35,666 bases of DNA from F23-B02 sp963625655 (GCA_963625655.1 CAVFTS010000019.1:1-35666); one strand, 5' to 3'; counted from the stretch's first letter, positions 23,213 to 30,278 are shown. Notes: generated by a model from the letters alone, not told the origin. Numbers and translations: made by a program.

Positions 23213-23307
23213 GTATTTTTCTTGAAATTCCAGTGAATTTTTGCGATTTTCAAAAACGCCCGCACCGTCATTTCCGGAAATTTGTATAAACTTTTCGCGT
23301 ATAAGTG

Positions 23308-23336
23308 TTGATTTATTTTGCGTCGTGTGTTATTAT
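23308..23336 (+). promoter_or_regulatory. Promoter with perfect inverted repeat over the -10
   Basis: TTGATT (23308-23313), 17-bp spacer, TATTAT (23331-23336). The -10 is embedded in GTGTGTTAT-TATT-ATAACACAC (23325-23346), a perfect 9-bp inverted repeat well placed for a repressor. Confidence 0.5.
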
Positions 23337-23346
23337 TATAACACAC

Positions 23347-23466
23347 ATCCGCCGAGGACGGCGCCCCCCGCCGTCCGCCCCGGAGCAGGAAAGCCCCCTG
23401 CTCCGGGGCCGTTGTGTTTTTCGGGGACTTTTACGGCGCAAAAAGAGGCATCGTTTGATGCCTCTT
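23347..23466 (+). ncRNA. Candidate structured RNA or leader (three hairpins)
   Basis: Directly after the promoter come stems GGACGGCG/CGCCGTCC (23356-23376), CCCCGGAGCAGG/CCTGCTCCGGGG (23378-23408) and AAGAGGCATC/GATGCCTCTT (23443-23466). There is no open reading frame with an SD. The last stem has its T run on the minus strand, so a plus-strand RNA may not end there and could continue into the lipoprotein gene at 23667. I do not recognise it as a known RNA class. Confidence 0.35.
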
Positions 23467-23666
23467 CAGCCTGTCAAAGAACTATGTAAAAGCAAACGCA
23501 ACGGGTAAAATTCAATACGCAGCAGGGGGAGTGTGAGGGGGTAGCGAAAACAGAGGTTCTTTGACGGACTGACCTCCCACGTCAGAGGGAGGCATGAGAA
23601 TGGATGGCGTTTTCGCCGTGCGGCGCAGATCGCCACACAAAAAGAGAAAATTTAAGGAGAATAAAG
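23467..23666. other. Non-coding stretch before lipoprotein gene
   Basis: Holds two copies of the dispersed GTTCTTTGACAG motif in opposite orientations (23465-23482 and 23555-23572), a CCTCCC/GGGAGG hairpin (23573-23592) and a leader ending in AAGGAG before 23667. No convincing promoter is visible here. Confidence 0.5.
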
Positions 23667-24218
23667 ATGAAAAGATTTTTAGCGCTTCTGCTTGCGCTGA
23701 TGATGCTCATGTCCCTGACTGCCTGCGGCGGCGACAGCGGAGACGGCAAGGATAATGATGACGACGGCGGCAAAGCTCCCACCCAGACCGAGCTTCCCAA
23801 GGTAAAGCATTACAAAACTTATTCGATCAACGAACCCCGTGACGACGACTATATCACGATTGATGTAGGTTACCGTGAAGGCTCAAACAAGGTCGCTATC
23901 ATTACGGGCTATATATCCATCCCTTCGACGAACGCAAACTATGAGGAGCTGAAGGCTGAGGCTTTTGAGATCGAAGAAAAGGTCAAAGAGGCAAACAAGT
24001 CCGACGATATACAGTACTTTAATCCCACTGAGATAAAGACCGCCGAGCCTGTCTTTAGCATCAACTTCTATTTCAATGAGCTTGACGCATCCAACGCCGA
24101 AAGCGTTGAGCTGGTAGCGGAGTTTTTAGGTATGACGCTGACAAACGGAGAGCTGCTTGTTGACGACTGCGACGAATTCCTTACCGGCATCGGCATGACG
24201 CTGGAATATGACTCCTGA
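23667..24218 (+). CDS. Predicted lipoprotein of unknown function
   Basis: 183 residues from ATG 23667 with AAGGAG upstream; frames extending further upstream lack an SD. The signal peptide MKRFLALLLALMMLMSLTAC ends in lipobox LTAC (Cys 20). A low-complexity Gly/Asp linker (21-40) leads to a compact acidic domain of alternating strands and helices (about 45-183). I recognise no domain. The gene stands alone, ended by a long bidirectional terminator. Confidence 0.8.
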   Translation: MKRFLALLLALMMLMSLTACGGDSGDGKDNDDDGGKAPTQTELPKVKHYKTYSINEPRDDDYITIDVGYREGSNKVAIITGYISIPSTNANYEELKAEAFEIEEKVKEANKSDDIQYFNPTEIKTAEPVFSINFYFNELDASNAESVELVAEFLGMTLTNGELLVDDCDEFLTGIGMTLEYDS

Positions 24219-24232
24219 TAATTTAGCCTGAT

Positions 24233-24276
24233 AAAACCCAAGTCCGACAAACGATGTTTGTCGGACTTGGGTTTTT
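24233..24276. terminator. Bidirectional terminator between lipoprotein and metI
   Basis: Perfect 19-bp stem (24233-24251 with 24257-24275; core CCCAAGTCCGACAAA) with a 5-nt loop, A and T runs on both sides. It serves the two converging transcripts. Confidence 0.92.
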
Positions 24277-24289
24277 CATATCAAGATTT

Positions 24290-24988
24290 TCATCTCAGGC
24301 GCTTGTCGCAGCGGCGGGCAAGGTATGTGCCGAGGGACTGGAAAAACTGCACAAGCAGGATGAGGATTATGACCGCAACGAACATCACGAGGTACTTGTA
24401 ACGGTAGTAGCCGTAGTCGATGGCGATCTTGCCCAGACCGCCGCCGCCGATGATGCCGCTCATTGCGGAGTAGCCGAGGATCGTCGTCAGTGCGATGGTG
24501 ACGTTCTGAATGAGAGACGGAACGCTTTCGGGGATCATCACCTTGACGATAATCTGAAACGGCGTTGCGCCCATGCTCTGCGCCGCCTCGATGATGTTGC
24601 CGTCAAGCTCACGCAGACTGCTCTCAACGAGCCTTGCCACGAAGGGGAACGCCGCCGCAACGAGCGGTACGACCGTTGCGGTCGTGCCGACGGCGGTGCC
24701 GATGATGGCTCTCGACACGGGCAGCACCATTATCATAAGAATAAGGAAGGGAATGGAGCGCAGAAGGTTAATGACGAGATTCAGTATGCGCATGAGCCAC
24801 GCCGGGAGCGGCAGCACGCCGCCCTTTTCGCCGGCGACCAGCAGTACGCCGAGCGGCAGTCCGATGACGAGCGAGAGTGCGGTACTCAGGACCGTGATGT
24901 AAAACGTCTCCCACAGCGCTTCGGGGAGGAGCGGCAGCACCGTCAGAAGATCCTGAACGGAGCCTTCGGAAAACAGATTGTCATACAT
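24290..24988 (-). CDS. metI: Methionine ABC transporter permease
   Basis: 232 residues with about five to six membrane helices. Membrane subunit of the MetNIQ importer. The EAA loop that contacts the ATPase is visible as EAAQSMGATPFQIIVKVMIPES (about 140-161), and GYSAMSGIIGGGGLG follows as in other MetI proteins. It overlaps metN by 8 bp, showing translational coupling. Last gene of the metQ-metN-metI operon. Confidence 0.95.
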   Translation of the reverse strand: MYDNLFSEGSVQDLLTVLPLLPEALWETFYITVLSTALSLVIGLPLGVLLVAGEKGGVLPLPAWLMRILNLVINLLRSIPFLILMIMVLPVSRAIIGTAVGTTATVVPLVAAAFPFVARLVESSLRELDGNIIEAAQSMGATPFQIIVKVMIPESVPSLIQNVTIALTTILGYSAMSGIIGGGGLGKIAIDYGYYRYKYLVMFVAVIILILLVQFFQSLGTYLARRCDKRLR

Positions 24989-25985
24989 TGGGGGTTACCT
25001 CCTCCGCCTGTACGTTTTCTATGCCGGAGAGAAATTTCAGCGCCCGCTCGTACTGACCTGCGGGGATGCCCAGGAGCATACTGCCGTAGACCTCCTCGGA
25101 GAGCTTTTGCGTTGTTGCGGAAATGACGTTGCAGAGTATGCCCTCCTCGGAGGCGAGCCTGCCGACGAGGGGGATAGCCGTCGTGCGGCTGTCCCGGAAT
25201 ATGAGGCGCACACGGCGCTCGGCGAAGGGGTCGGACACCAGCTCGTCCACACCGCCGGGGAACACGAGCCTGCGTCCGGCGGCGGAGGCGGGAGCCGCAA
25301 AGACCGCTGCGACAAGCCCCTCCTCGGCAATGCGTCCCTCGTCTAAGATCGCAACGTGAGTGCAGATCTCCTTGACGACGCTCATCTGGTGCGTGATGAT
25401 GACGACCGTGATGCCGAGCTTTGCGTTTATGTCACGGATAAGCTCAAGTATCTGACGTGTGGTCTTGGGGTCGAGCGCACTCGTCGCCTCGTCGCAGAGC
25501 AGCACCTCCGGCTCCGTCGCCAGCGCACGGGCGATCGCAACACGCTGCTGCTGACCGCCGGAAAGCTGCGCAGGGTAGGCGTTTGCCTTGTCGGGAAGTC
25601 CGACGAGCGAGAGAAGCTCTGCCGCCCGCTTTTCCGCTTCGGCACGGGGAACGCCCGCAAGCTCCATCGGGAAGCAGACATTCTTGAGGCAGGTCCTCTG
25701 CATGAGGAGATTAAAGTGCTGAAATATCATCGTGATCTTGCGTCTTGCGAGCCTGAGCTGCGCCGGGGTCATATCGCAGAGGCTCTGCCCGTTTACGACG
25801 ACGTCGCCGCCGCTCGGACGCTCAAGCAGATTTATACAGCGCACGAGGGTGCTTTTGCCTGCTCCGCTCATGCCGATTATGCCGTATATGTCGCCGTCGT
25901 CTATCGTGAGGGAGACGTCCTTGAGAGCATCCACCCCGCCTTCGTCCGAATCAAAGGTCTTACTTATGTTTTTCAGCTCTATCAC
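24981..25985 (-). CDS. metN: Methionine ABC transporter ATP-binding protein
   Basis: 334 residues. Energises methionine uptake. Walker A GMSGAGKST (about 38-46), Q-loop, signature LSGGQQQRVAIARAL (about 140-154), Walker B VLLCDEATSALD (about 160-171) and the switch histidine in VIITHQM. The C-terminal 90 residues form a NIL-type domain, which binds methionine and inhibits transport (trans-inhibition) in characterised MetN proteins. It lies 19 bp after metQ. The substrate could be methionine or a related sulfur compound. Confidence 0.96.
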   Translation of the reverse strand: MIELKNISKTFDSDEGGVDALKDVSLTIDDGDIYGIIGMSGAGKSTLVRCINLLERPSGGDVVVNGQSLCDMTPAQLRLARRKITMIFQHFNLLMQRTCLKNVCFPMELAGVPRAEAEKRAAELLSLVGLPDKANAYPAQLSGGQQQRVAIARALATEPEVLLCDEATSALDPKTTRQILELIRDINAKLGITVVIITHQMSVVKEICTHVAILDEGRIAEEGLVAAVFAAPASAAGRRLVFPGGVDELVSDPFAERRVRLIFRDSRTTAIPLVGRLASEEGILCNVISATTQKLSEEVYGSMLLGIPAGQYERALKFLSGIENVQAEEVTPNV

Positions 25986-26004
25986 AGCCGTCTCCTCCGA
26001 AAAA

Positions 26005-26874
26005 TTACTTGCCGCTTATTGCGTCGAGGCTGCTCTGTCTGCCGCCGTAGAGACCCATCGGCTCGACGTGAATTGCGCTCACGGCGACGATGTGGGTACC
26101 CTGACGGGCGTTGAAGTCGTCAAGGTAAGGTCCGTGCTGGAAGTAGTTTGCCAGAACGGTGCCGTCCTCTACGACGGTGTTGGGAATGACGTAGTCGTTA
26201 TAGACCTGAATGTCAAGGGTGATGCCCTTTGCGGCAAGGATCTCCTTTGCGATCTCAAGGATTTCGGCGTGGGGAGTGGGGGATGCCGCAACGGAAATGG
26301 TGCTGCCCTTGAGAGCGTCGTAGTCAACGCTCTCGTCGTAGCCGTCGGTGAGCTTGTCTATGGTGGAGATGACGGAGCCGTCGTACTTGTCGGCAATGAA
26401 GTCCGCTACCTGCTTGCTTTCGAGGGCCGCACGCAGAGCCTTAACGGCGTCGGTGTTCTCGCTGCCTTCCCTGACTGCGAGGATGTTGGTGTATGCGGAG
26501 GAGGAGCCTTCCTGGAGGAGTGCGTCCTTTACGGGGTTGAGTCCTGCGTTTATAGCGTAGTTGCTGTTGATGACGGCATAGTCAACGTCGGGCAGGAGGT
26601 TGGGGAGCTGAGCGGCTTCCGCTTCGACGATCTCGACGTTGTAGGGGTTCTCGACGATGTCGTTCTTGGTTGCGGTGATGCCGGCGCCGTCACGGAGCTT
26701 TATGATGCCGGCTTCCTGCAGAAGCAGCAGCGCACGGGCTTCGTTGGTGGTGTCGTTGGGGACTGCGATCTTGATGGTGTCGGAGTCGCTGCCGCCGGAG
26801 CAGGCTGCGAGACTGAAGGTGAGTATGACGAACAGCGCAAGAGCTGCGATTCTGGTGAGTGCGGAACGTTTCAT
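26005..26874 (-). CDS. metQ: MetQ/NlpA substrate-binding lipoprotein, circularly permuted
   Basis: 289 residues. Surface lipoprotein that captures methionine for MetNI. The signal peptide ends in lipobox LAAC (Cys25). The order of conserved blocks is swapped relative to canonical MetQ. Residues 33-170 carry the usual second half (IAVPNDTTNEARALLLL, DIVENP, EAAQLP, AVINSNYAINAGLNP, ILAVREG). After a new acidic linker (about 171-190), residues 191-289 carry the usual first half (PTPHAEILE, NDYVIPNT, ANYFQHGPYL, HVEPMGLY, SLDA). All blocks are present once and well conserved, so the binding fold should still form. The SD AAAGGAG has 10-nt spacing. First gene of the operon, behind an attenuator-like leader. 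Confidence 0.93.
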   Translation of the reverse strand: MKRSALTRIAALALFVILTFSLAACSGGSDSDTIKIAVPNDTTNEARALLLLQEAGIIKLRDGAGITATKNDIVENPYNVEIVEAEAAQLPNLLPDVDYAVINSNYAINAGLNPVKDALLQEGSSSAYTNILAVREGSENTDAVKALRAALESKQVADFIADKYDGSVISTIDKLTDGYDESVDYDALKGSTISVAASPTPHAEILEIAKEILAAKGITLDIQVYNDYVIPNTVVEDGTVLANYFQHGPYLDDFNARQGTHIVAVSAIHVEPMGLYGGRQSSLDAISGK

Positions 26875-26934
26875 TTTTACATTTCTCCTTTAAAAATTGT
26901 TTTTAAAATTTAATCGGTCGGTTAGAAAAATGAG

Positions 26935-26976
26935 TCACAGTGTCCGAAGACACATTCGTTTAGCTCTCGGCATCAT
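26935..26976 (-). CDS. Possible second leader peptide (13 aa)
   Basis: MMPRAKRMCLRTL, preceded by AAAGGAG (rc of 26985-26991) with 8-nt spacing. It lies after the attenuator terminator and before metQ, and its last codons overlap a very stable GUGUC-UUCG-GACAC hairpin (26940-26953). It again starts with Met-Met and contains Met-Cys. It may be a second sensing element or a chance ORF. Confidence 0.35.
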   Translation of the reverse strand: MMPRAKRMCLRTL

Positions 26977-27030
26977 TCGACACGCTCCTTTTCGGCAAAA
27001 TAAAAAACTAATCCATCAAAGGATTCGGGA

Positions 27031-27070
27031 AAACAAAAACAGCGGACGGTCTCATCGACCTTCCGCTGTT
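27031..27070 (-). terminator. Attenuator terminator in met operon leader
   Basis: On the minus strand, stem AACAGCGGA-A-GGTC / GACC-G-TCCGCTGTT (27038-27051 with 27057-27070, one mismatch) followed by TTTTTGTTTT. It lies between the leader peptide and metQ, so it must be read through for the transporter to be made. The competing pairing CTGTTTG (rc of 27101-27107) with CAAACAG (rc of 27066-27072) would break its 5' arm. Confidence 0.85.
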
Positions 27071-27091
27071 TGTATACAATGGGCTGCGGCG

Positions 27092-27205
27092 TTACGCCGT
27101 CAAACAGGATTCGGAAAGCAGAGAACCAAACTTGACACGGCAAAGCATGCACATGCGGCACATGCACATGTACATCATCATCATTGCGGTGCGAAGGTTC
27201 TTCAT
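27092..27205 (-). CDS. Met/Cys-rich leader peptide of the metQNI operon
   Basis: 37 codons with SD AAAGGAG (rc of 27214-27220) 8 nt before the ATG. Residues 8-22 read MMMMYMCMCRMCMLC. In all, nine Met and five Cys occur in 37 residues, far above chance. The stop codon sits in the loop of a CGGCG-TAA-CGCCG hairpin. The ORF ends 22 nt before the terminator stem, and its codons 34-36 contain the antiterminator strand. This is the layout of a classical attenuation peptide: stalling on Met or Cys codons would leave the antiterminator free. I found no SAM-riboswitch or T-box consensus here. Confidence 0.8.
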   Translation of the reverse strand: MKNLRTAMMMMYMCMCRMCMLCRVKFGSLLSESCLTA

Positions 27206-27244
27206 TCCGCTTTCTCCTTTCCCGAAAATTCATTTACGTCGAGC

Positions 27245-27273
27245 ATGGTAGCGCCGCAGAAGCGATTTGTCAA
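27245..27273 (-). promoter_or_regulatory. Promoter of the met leader
   Basis: On the minus strand TTGACA (rc of 27268-27273), 17-bp spacer, TACCAT (rc of 27245-27250). The RNA would begin near 27238, about 33 nt before the leader-peptide start. Confidence 0.65.
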
Positions 27274-27345
27274 GCCTCGTTTTGCGCTTTTTCCGCTTTG
27301 CACAAAATCATTTTACTGCGTTTTAACGCTTTTGTGCTGTTTTAA

Positions 27346-27939
27346 CTACCGTTTTGAGTACCTTCTGTATTCCGGCGGCACGTCGTAAAGCGTCTCATGC
27401 TCCGAAAGCGCCGTCTGCCGAAGGTCGAATGCACCCCTCGTGCGGCACCACTCGTAAGCCGCTCCCAGTGCGATGCGCACACCGAGCGTCACGATGTCCT
27501 CCGGCGGCGTCGCATTGCGGATAAGCCCCTGACGCTGGCAGCTTTTTATGAGCTTCACAAACCATTCGTTGAAGGCATAACTGAGGTCGAGTATGCCCAC
27601 GGGATTCCTGAGCTCCAGCGCAAAAATCGCTCCCGTGAGGTCGGGGCCGAACTCGACCGCAAGTCCGAGGTAGCGGTCGTACAGCGCCCAGATGCGGCAC
27701 AAATCGTTTTCCGCCTCCATGAGCTGAGAAAACACCGAGGCGTAGTCCTCCTTCAGATTTTTCATCATATATATGATAATGTCCTCCTTGCCGCCGAAGG
27801 CGCTGTAAAACGACGATCTCGGCACATTCGCCCTGCGGCAGATCTCGCTGACGCTGACGCTCTCGTAGCCGTTTTCCTTAAACAGCTCCAAGGCTGCGGC
27901 GGCGATGACATCCCGATTTTTTGAATTTATGACCTTCAT
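27346..27939 (-). CDS. TetR/AcrR-family transcriptional regulator
   Basis: 197 residues. The N-terminal helix-turn-helix (about 8-55) contains AAALELFKENGYESVSVSEI and RANVPRSSFYSAFGGKEDI, typical of TetR. The C-terminal ligand domain is all-helical and unassigned. AGGGGAG is the SD. It is divergent from the enoate-reductase-like gene, and a perfect inverted repeat covers its own -10, so it most likely autoregulates and may respond to the substrate of the neighbouring enzymes. Confidence 0.9.
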   Translation of the reverse strand: MKVINSKNRDVIAAAALELFKENGYESVSVSEICRRANVPRSSFYSAFGGKEDIIIYMMKNLKEDYASVFSQLMEAENDLCRIWALYDRYLGLAVEFGPDLTGAIFALELRNPVGILDLSYAFNEWFVKLIKSCQRQGLIRNATPPEDIVTLGVRIALGAAYEWCRTRGAFDLRQTALSEHETLYDVPPEYRRYSKR

Positions 27940-27949
27940 GCTGCTCCCC

Positions 27950-27985
27950 TTAAGCTGACGGGGGGTTCAACTCCCGTCAGCTTAA
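27950..27985 (-). promoter_or_regulatory. Long hairpin in tetR leader
   Basis: Perfect 13-bp inverted repeat TTAAGCTGACGGG / CCCGTCAGCTTAA with a 10-nt loop. In the tetR mRNA it abuts the SD AAGGGGAG, so it could limit translation or stabilise the 5' end. Confidence 0.6.
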
Positions 27986-27988
27986 ACA

Positions 27989-28011
27989 ACTGTACAAGTT
28001 TTTTGTACAGT
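27989..28011. promoter_or_regulatory. Probable TetR operator
   Basis: ACTGTACAA-GTTTT-TTGTACAGT, a perfect 9-bp inverted repeat. It overlaps the -10 (TATACT, rc of 28009-28014) and the start site of the tetR promoter. Confidence 0.75.
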
Positions 28012-28037
28012 ATACGGCAAATCGCCGCAAAAGTCAA
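28009..28037 (-). promoter_or_regulatory. tetR promoter
   Basis: On the minus strand TTGACT (rc of 28032-28037), 17-bp spacer, TATACT (rc of 28009-28014). Confidence 0.75.
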
Positions 28038-28119
28038 ACACAAATCCAAATCAGTTGTCAGTCTGTCGGTATCGAAATTGGGGAAAACATAGAATTTTTG
28101 AACACTTTTTTATGTTTTA

Positions 28120-28148
28120 TTGACGAATTCCAATCGTTATTTTATTAT
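28120..28148 (+). promoter_or_regulatory. Promoter of the enoate-reductase/SDR operon
   Basis: TTGACG (28120-28125), 17-bp spacer, TATTAT (28143-28148). It fixes the start of the downstream gene at 28182, since an in-frame ATG at 28098 lies upstream of it. No second copy of the TGTACA operator is found within this promoter. Confidence 0.7.
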
Positions 28149-28181
28149 CTAATTATCAAAGCCGGAAAGGATGTAAAGCAT

Positions 28182-30263
28182 ATGACTTACGAAAAACTGC
28201 TGTCGCCGCTGAGAATCGGCACGATGGAGCTAAAAAACCGCACGGTGATGACCGCAGCGGAGGTCAGCCTCGGGCAGACCGACGGCACCCCGACCGAAAA
28301 GCTCATGGCGTACTACGAGGAGAGAGCGAAGGGCGGTGTTGCGCTCATAATCCCCGGCATCACGAGAGTCAACGACGACTGCGCCGCCTCGACCTACACG
28401 CAGCTTGCGATGAGCCACGACTATCATATAGAGCCGATGCGCAAATTCGTCAACCGCATACACAGCCACGGAGCGAAGCTCGGACTTCAGCTCCACCACC
28501 CCGGCCGTCAGGGCTACTCCGCATCCATTCACTCGCTGCCTGCGGTCATCCCGGCAGTCAAGGTGTTTCCGGGAATGCTCAACACCATATATAAATGCAC
28601 GCCCACGCTAATGGACCTCGAAAAGAAGGGTAAGCTTTGGCCCGTTCAGGCGCCGTCGAAGTGCGAGCTTGCAAACCACGGCGCAATGCGCATAAGGGCG
28701 ATGAGCCACCGTGAGGTCAAGAAGCTCGTAAACGACTTCATCGAGGCGGCGGTACGCTGCAAAAAGGCGGGCGTCGACGTCGTGGAGCTGCACGGCGGTC
28801 ACGGCTACATCATTCAGCAGTTCATCTCCCCGAACACCAACAAGCGCACCGACGAATACGGCGGCAGCTTTGAGAATCGTATGCGCTTCATAACCGAGAT
28901 AATCGACGGCATAAAGGATCGCTGCGGCAGGGACTACCCCCTCATGGTGCGCATGACCGCCGACGAAATGTACGACCGCATAGGTATGCCCGGCAAGGGC
29001 TACGACCTTGAGTACGGCAAGCGGGTCGCAAAGCGGCTTGAGGAGCTGGGCGTCGATGCGATAAACGTCACCTCCGCCTGCTACGACGTGTACAACTACT
29101 GGCTTGAGCCGACCTCGTTCGAACCGGGCTGGAGAAAATACCTGTGCCGTGAGATAAAGAGCGTTGTTAATATCCCCGTCGGCGGCGCAAACGTCATCCG
29201 CACCCCGCAGCAGGCGGAGCGTCAGCTCTCGGACGGCGATCAAGACTTCATCGGCTCTGCGAGAACCTTCATCTGCGACCCACACTGGGTCAAAAAGACC
29301 GAAGAAGGCAGGGAAAACGAGATACGCCGCTGCATAGGCTGCCTTAACTGCATCCGCTCGTTTATGACAAACGCCTGCGTCGGCGAGCCGGGCGAGTGCG
29401 CCCTCAATGTCGGTATGGGCAAAGAGGTCGAGTATTTCAATATGCCGCACCTCGGACAGGGAAGGAAGATAGTCGTCGTCGGAGCGGGTCCTGCGGGGCT
29501 TACCGCCGCACAGACCCTCGCAATGCGGGGCTTTGACGTCACGGTGCTTGAGAAGGGTGAAAAGCCCGGCGGACAGGTGATAACCGCCGCCGCCTGCCAC
29601 CTCAAGGATAAGCTCTATTGGTCTATCGAGGACCTCTGCGTCAACGCAAAAAAGGCGGGGGCGGAGATACTTCTCGGCGTCGAGGCGACCGCAGAGACAG
29701 TCAAGGCGTATGAGCCCTACGCCGTCGTCGTAGCGACGGGCGGCGTTCCGCTGCGCCCGGCGTCCATCCCCGGCATCGACGGCGAAAACATCGTGCTTGC
29801 GACCGAGATCATCATGGGCGAGAAGAAGCTCGAGAACAAAGACGTCGTTGTCGTCGGCTCCGGCATTACGGGGCTTGAGGTCACGGAGTTTTTAAACGAT
29901 GCCGGCTGCCGTGTGACGGTCATCGAGATGGCGCAGGAGATTGCGCCGGGCGCATGGTTCCAGCTCGTCGACGACGAGATGGAGCGCATAAAGCCCTTCG
30001 GCACCGAGTTTAAAACCGGCACGAAGCTCGTTGCGATAGAAAACGGCGGCGTGACCGTCGAAAACGTCGCCACGGGCGAGCGCAGCAGCATCCCGGCGGA
30101 GGGCGTTGTGCTGTCCCTCGGCGTCCGTCCGCTGGACGGTCTGGTGAAGGAGCTTGCCGCAGCCGGGGTAGAGCGTGTCGTCAAGGTCGGCGACGCAAAG
30201 CGCAGCGGCACGATAGCCGACGCCGCCCACAGCGCATACGACGCCGTGATGAAGATAAAGTAA
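28182..30263 (+). CDS. Old-yellow-enzyme-type NADH:flavin oxidoreductase with Fe-S and FAD domains
   Basis: 693 residues. N-terminal FMN-binding TIM barrel (about 1-370) with LQLHHPGRQ, ELHGGHGYIIQQFISP and NKRTDEYGGSFENR; a 4Fe-4S cluster motif C-x2-C-x2-C-x8-C in CIGCLNCIRSFMTNAC (about 383-398); then FAD- and NAD(P)-binding folds (GAGPAGLTAA, about 432; GSGITGLEV, about 561). This is the architecture of 2,4-dienoyl-CoA reductase, 2-enoate reductase, BaiCD/BaiH and some steroid double-bond reductases. It reduces an activated C=C bond of an unknown substrate. It is followed by an SDR and controlled from a TetR intergenic region. Confidence 0.92.
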   Translation: MTYEKLLSPLRIGTMELKNRTVMTAAEVSLGQTDGTPTEKLMAYYEERAKGGVALIIPGITRVNDDCAASTYTQLAMSHDYHIEPMRKFVNRIHSHGAKLGLQLHHPGRQGYSASIHSLPAVIPAVKVFPGMLNTIYKCTPTLMDLEKKGKLWPVQAPSKCELANHGAMRIRAMSHREVKKLVNDFIEAAVRCKKAGVDVVELHGGHGYIIQQFISPNTNKRTDEYGGSFENRMRFITEIIDGIKDRCGRDYPLMVRMTADEMYDRIGMPGKGYDLEYGKRVAKRLEELGVDAINVTSACYDVYNYWLEPTSFEPGWRKYLCREIKSVVNIPVGGANVIRTPQQAERQLSDGDQDFIGSARTFICDPHWVKKTEEGRENEIRRCIGCLNCIRSFMTNACVGEPGECALNVGMGKEVEYFNMPHLGQGRKIVVVGAGPAGLTAAQTLAMRGFDVTVLEKGEKPGGQVITAAACHLKDKLYWSIEDLCVNAKKAGAEILLGVEATAETVKAYEPYAVVVATGGVPLRPASIPGIDGENIVLATEIIMGEKKLENKDVVVVGSGITGLEVTEFLNDAGCRVTVIEMAQEIAPGAWFQLVDDEMERIKPFGTEFKTGTKLVAIENGGVTVENVATGERSSIPAEGVVLSLGVRPLDGLVKELAAAGVERVVKVGDAKRSGTIADAAHSAYDAVMKIK

Positions 30264-30278
30264 GGAGAGGAAAACGCA

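Noticed and set aside
24290..26874. A tandem or broken duplication of metQ as the reason for the block order
   Set aside because: Each conserved MetQ block appears once only, the ORF is uninterrupted and has its own signal peptide, so a true permutation explains it better than duplication or frameshift.
26875..27240. SAM riboswitch or T-box in the metQ leader
   Set aside because: I looked for T-box (GGTGGnACCGCG-like) and SAM-I core sequences and saw none. A covariance-model search would settle it.
26897..27388. Plus-strand reading frame with a His-rich run (HAHAAHAHVHHHH), opposite the met leader peptide
   Set aside because: The run is the complement of the Met/Cys codons (CAT/GCA against ATG/TGC). 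Only the minus strand has a correctly spaced SD, a promoter and a terminator with its T run, and the downstream genes are on the minus strand.
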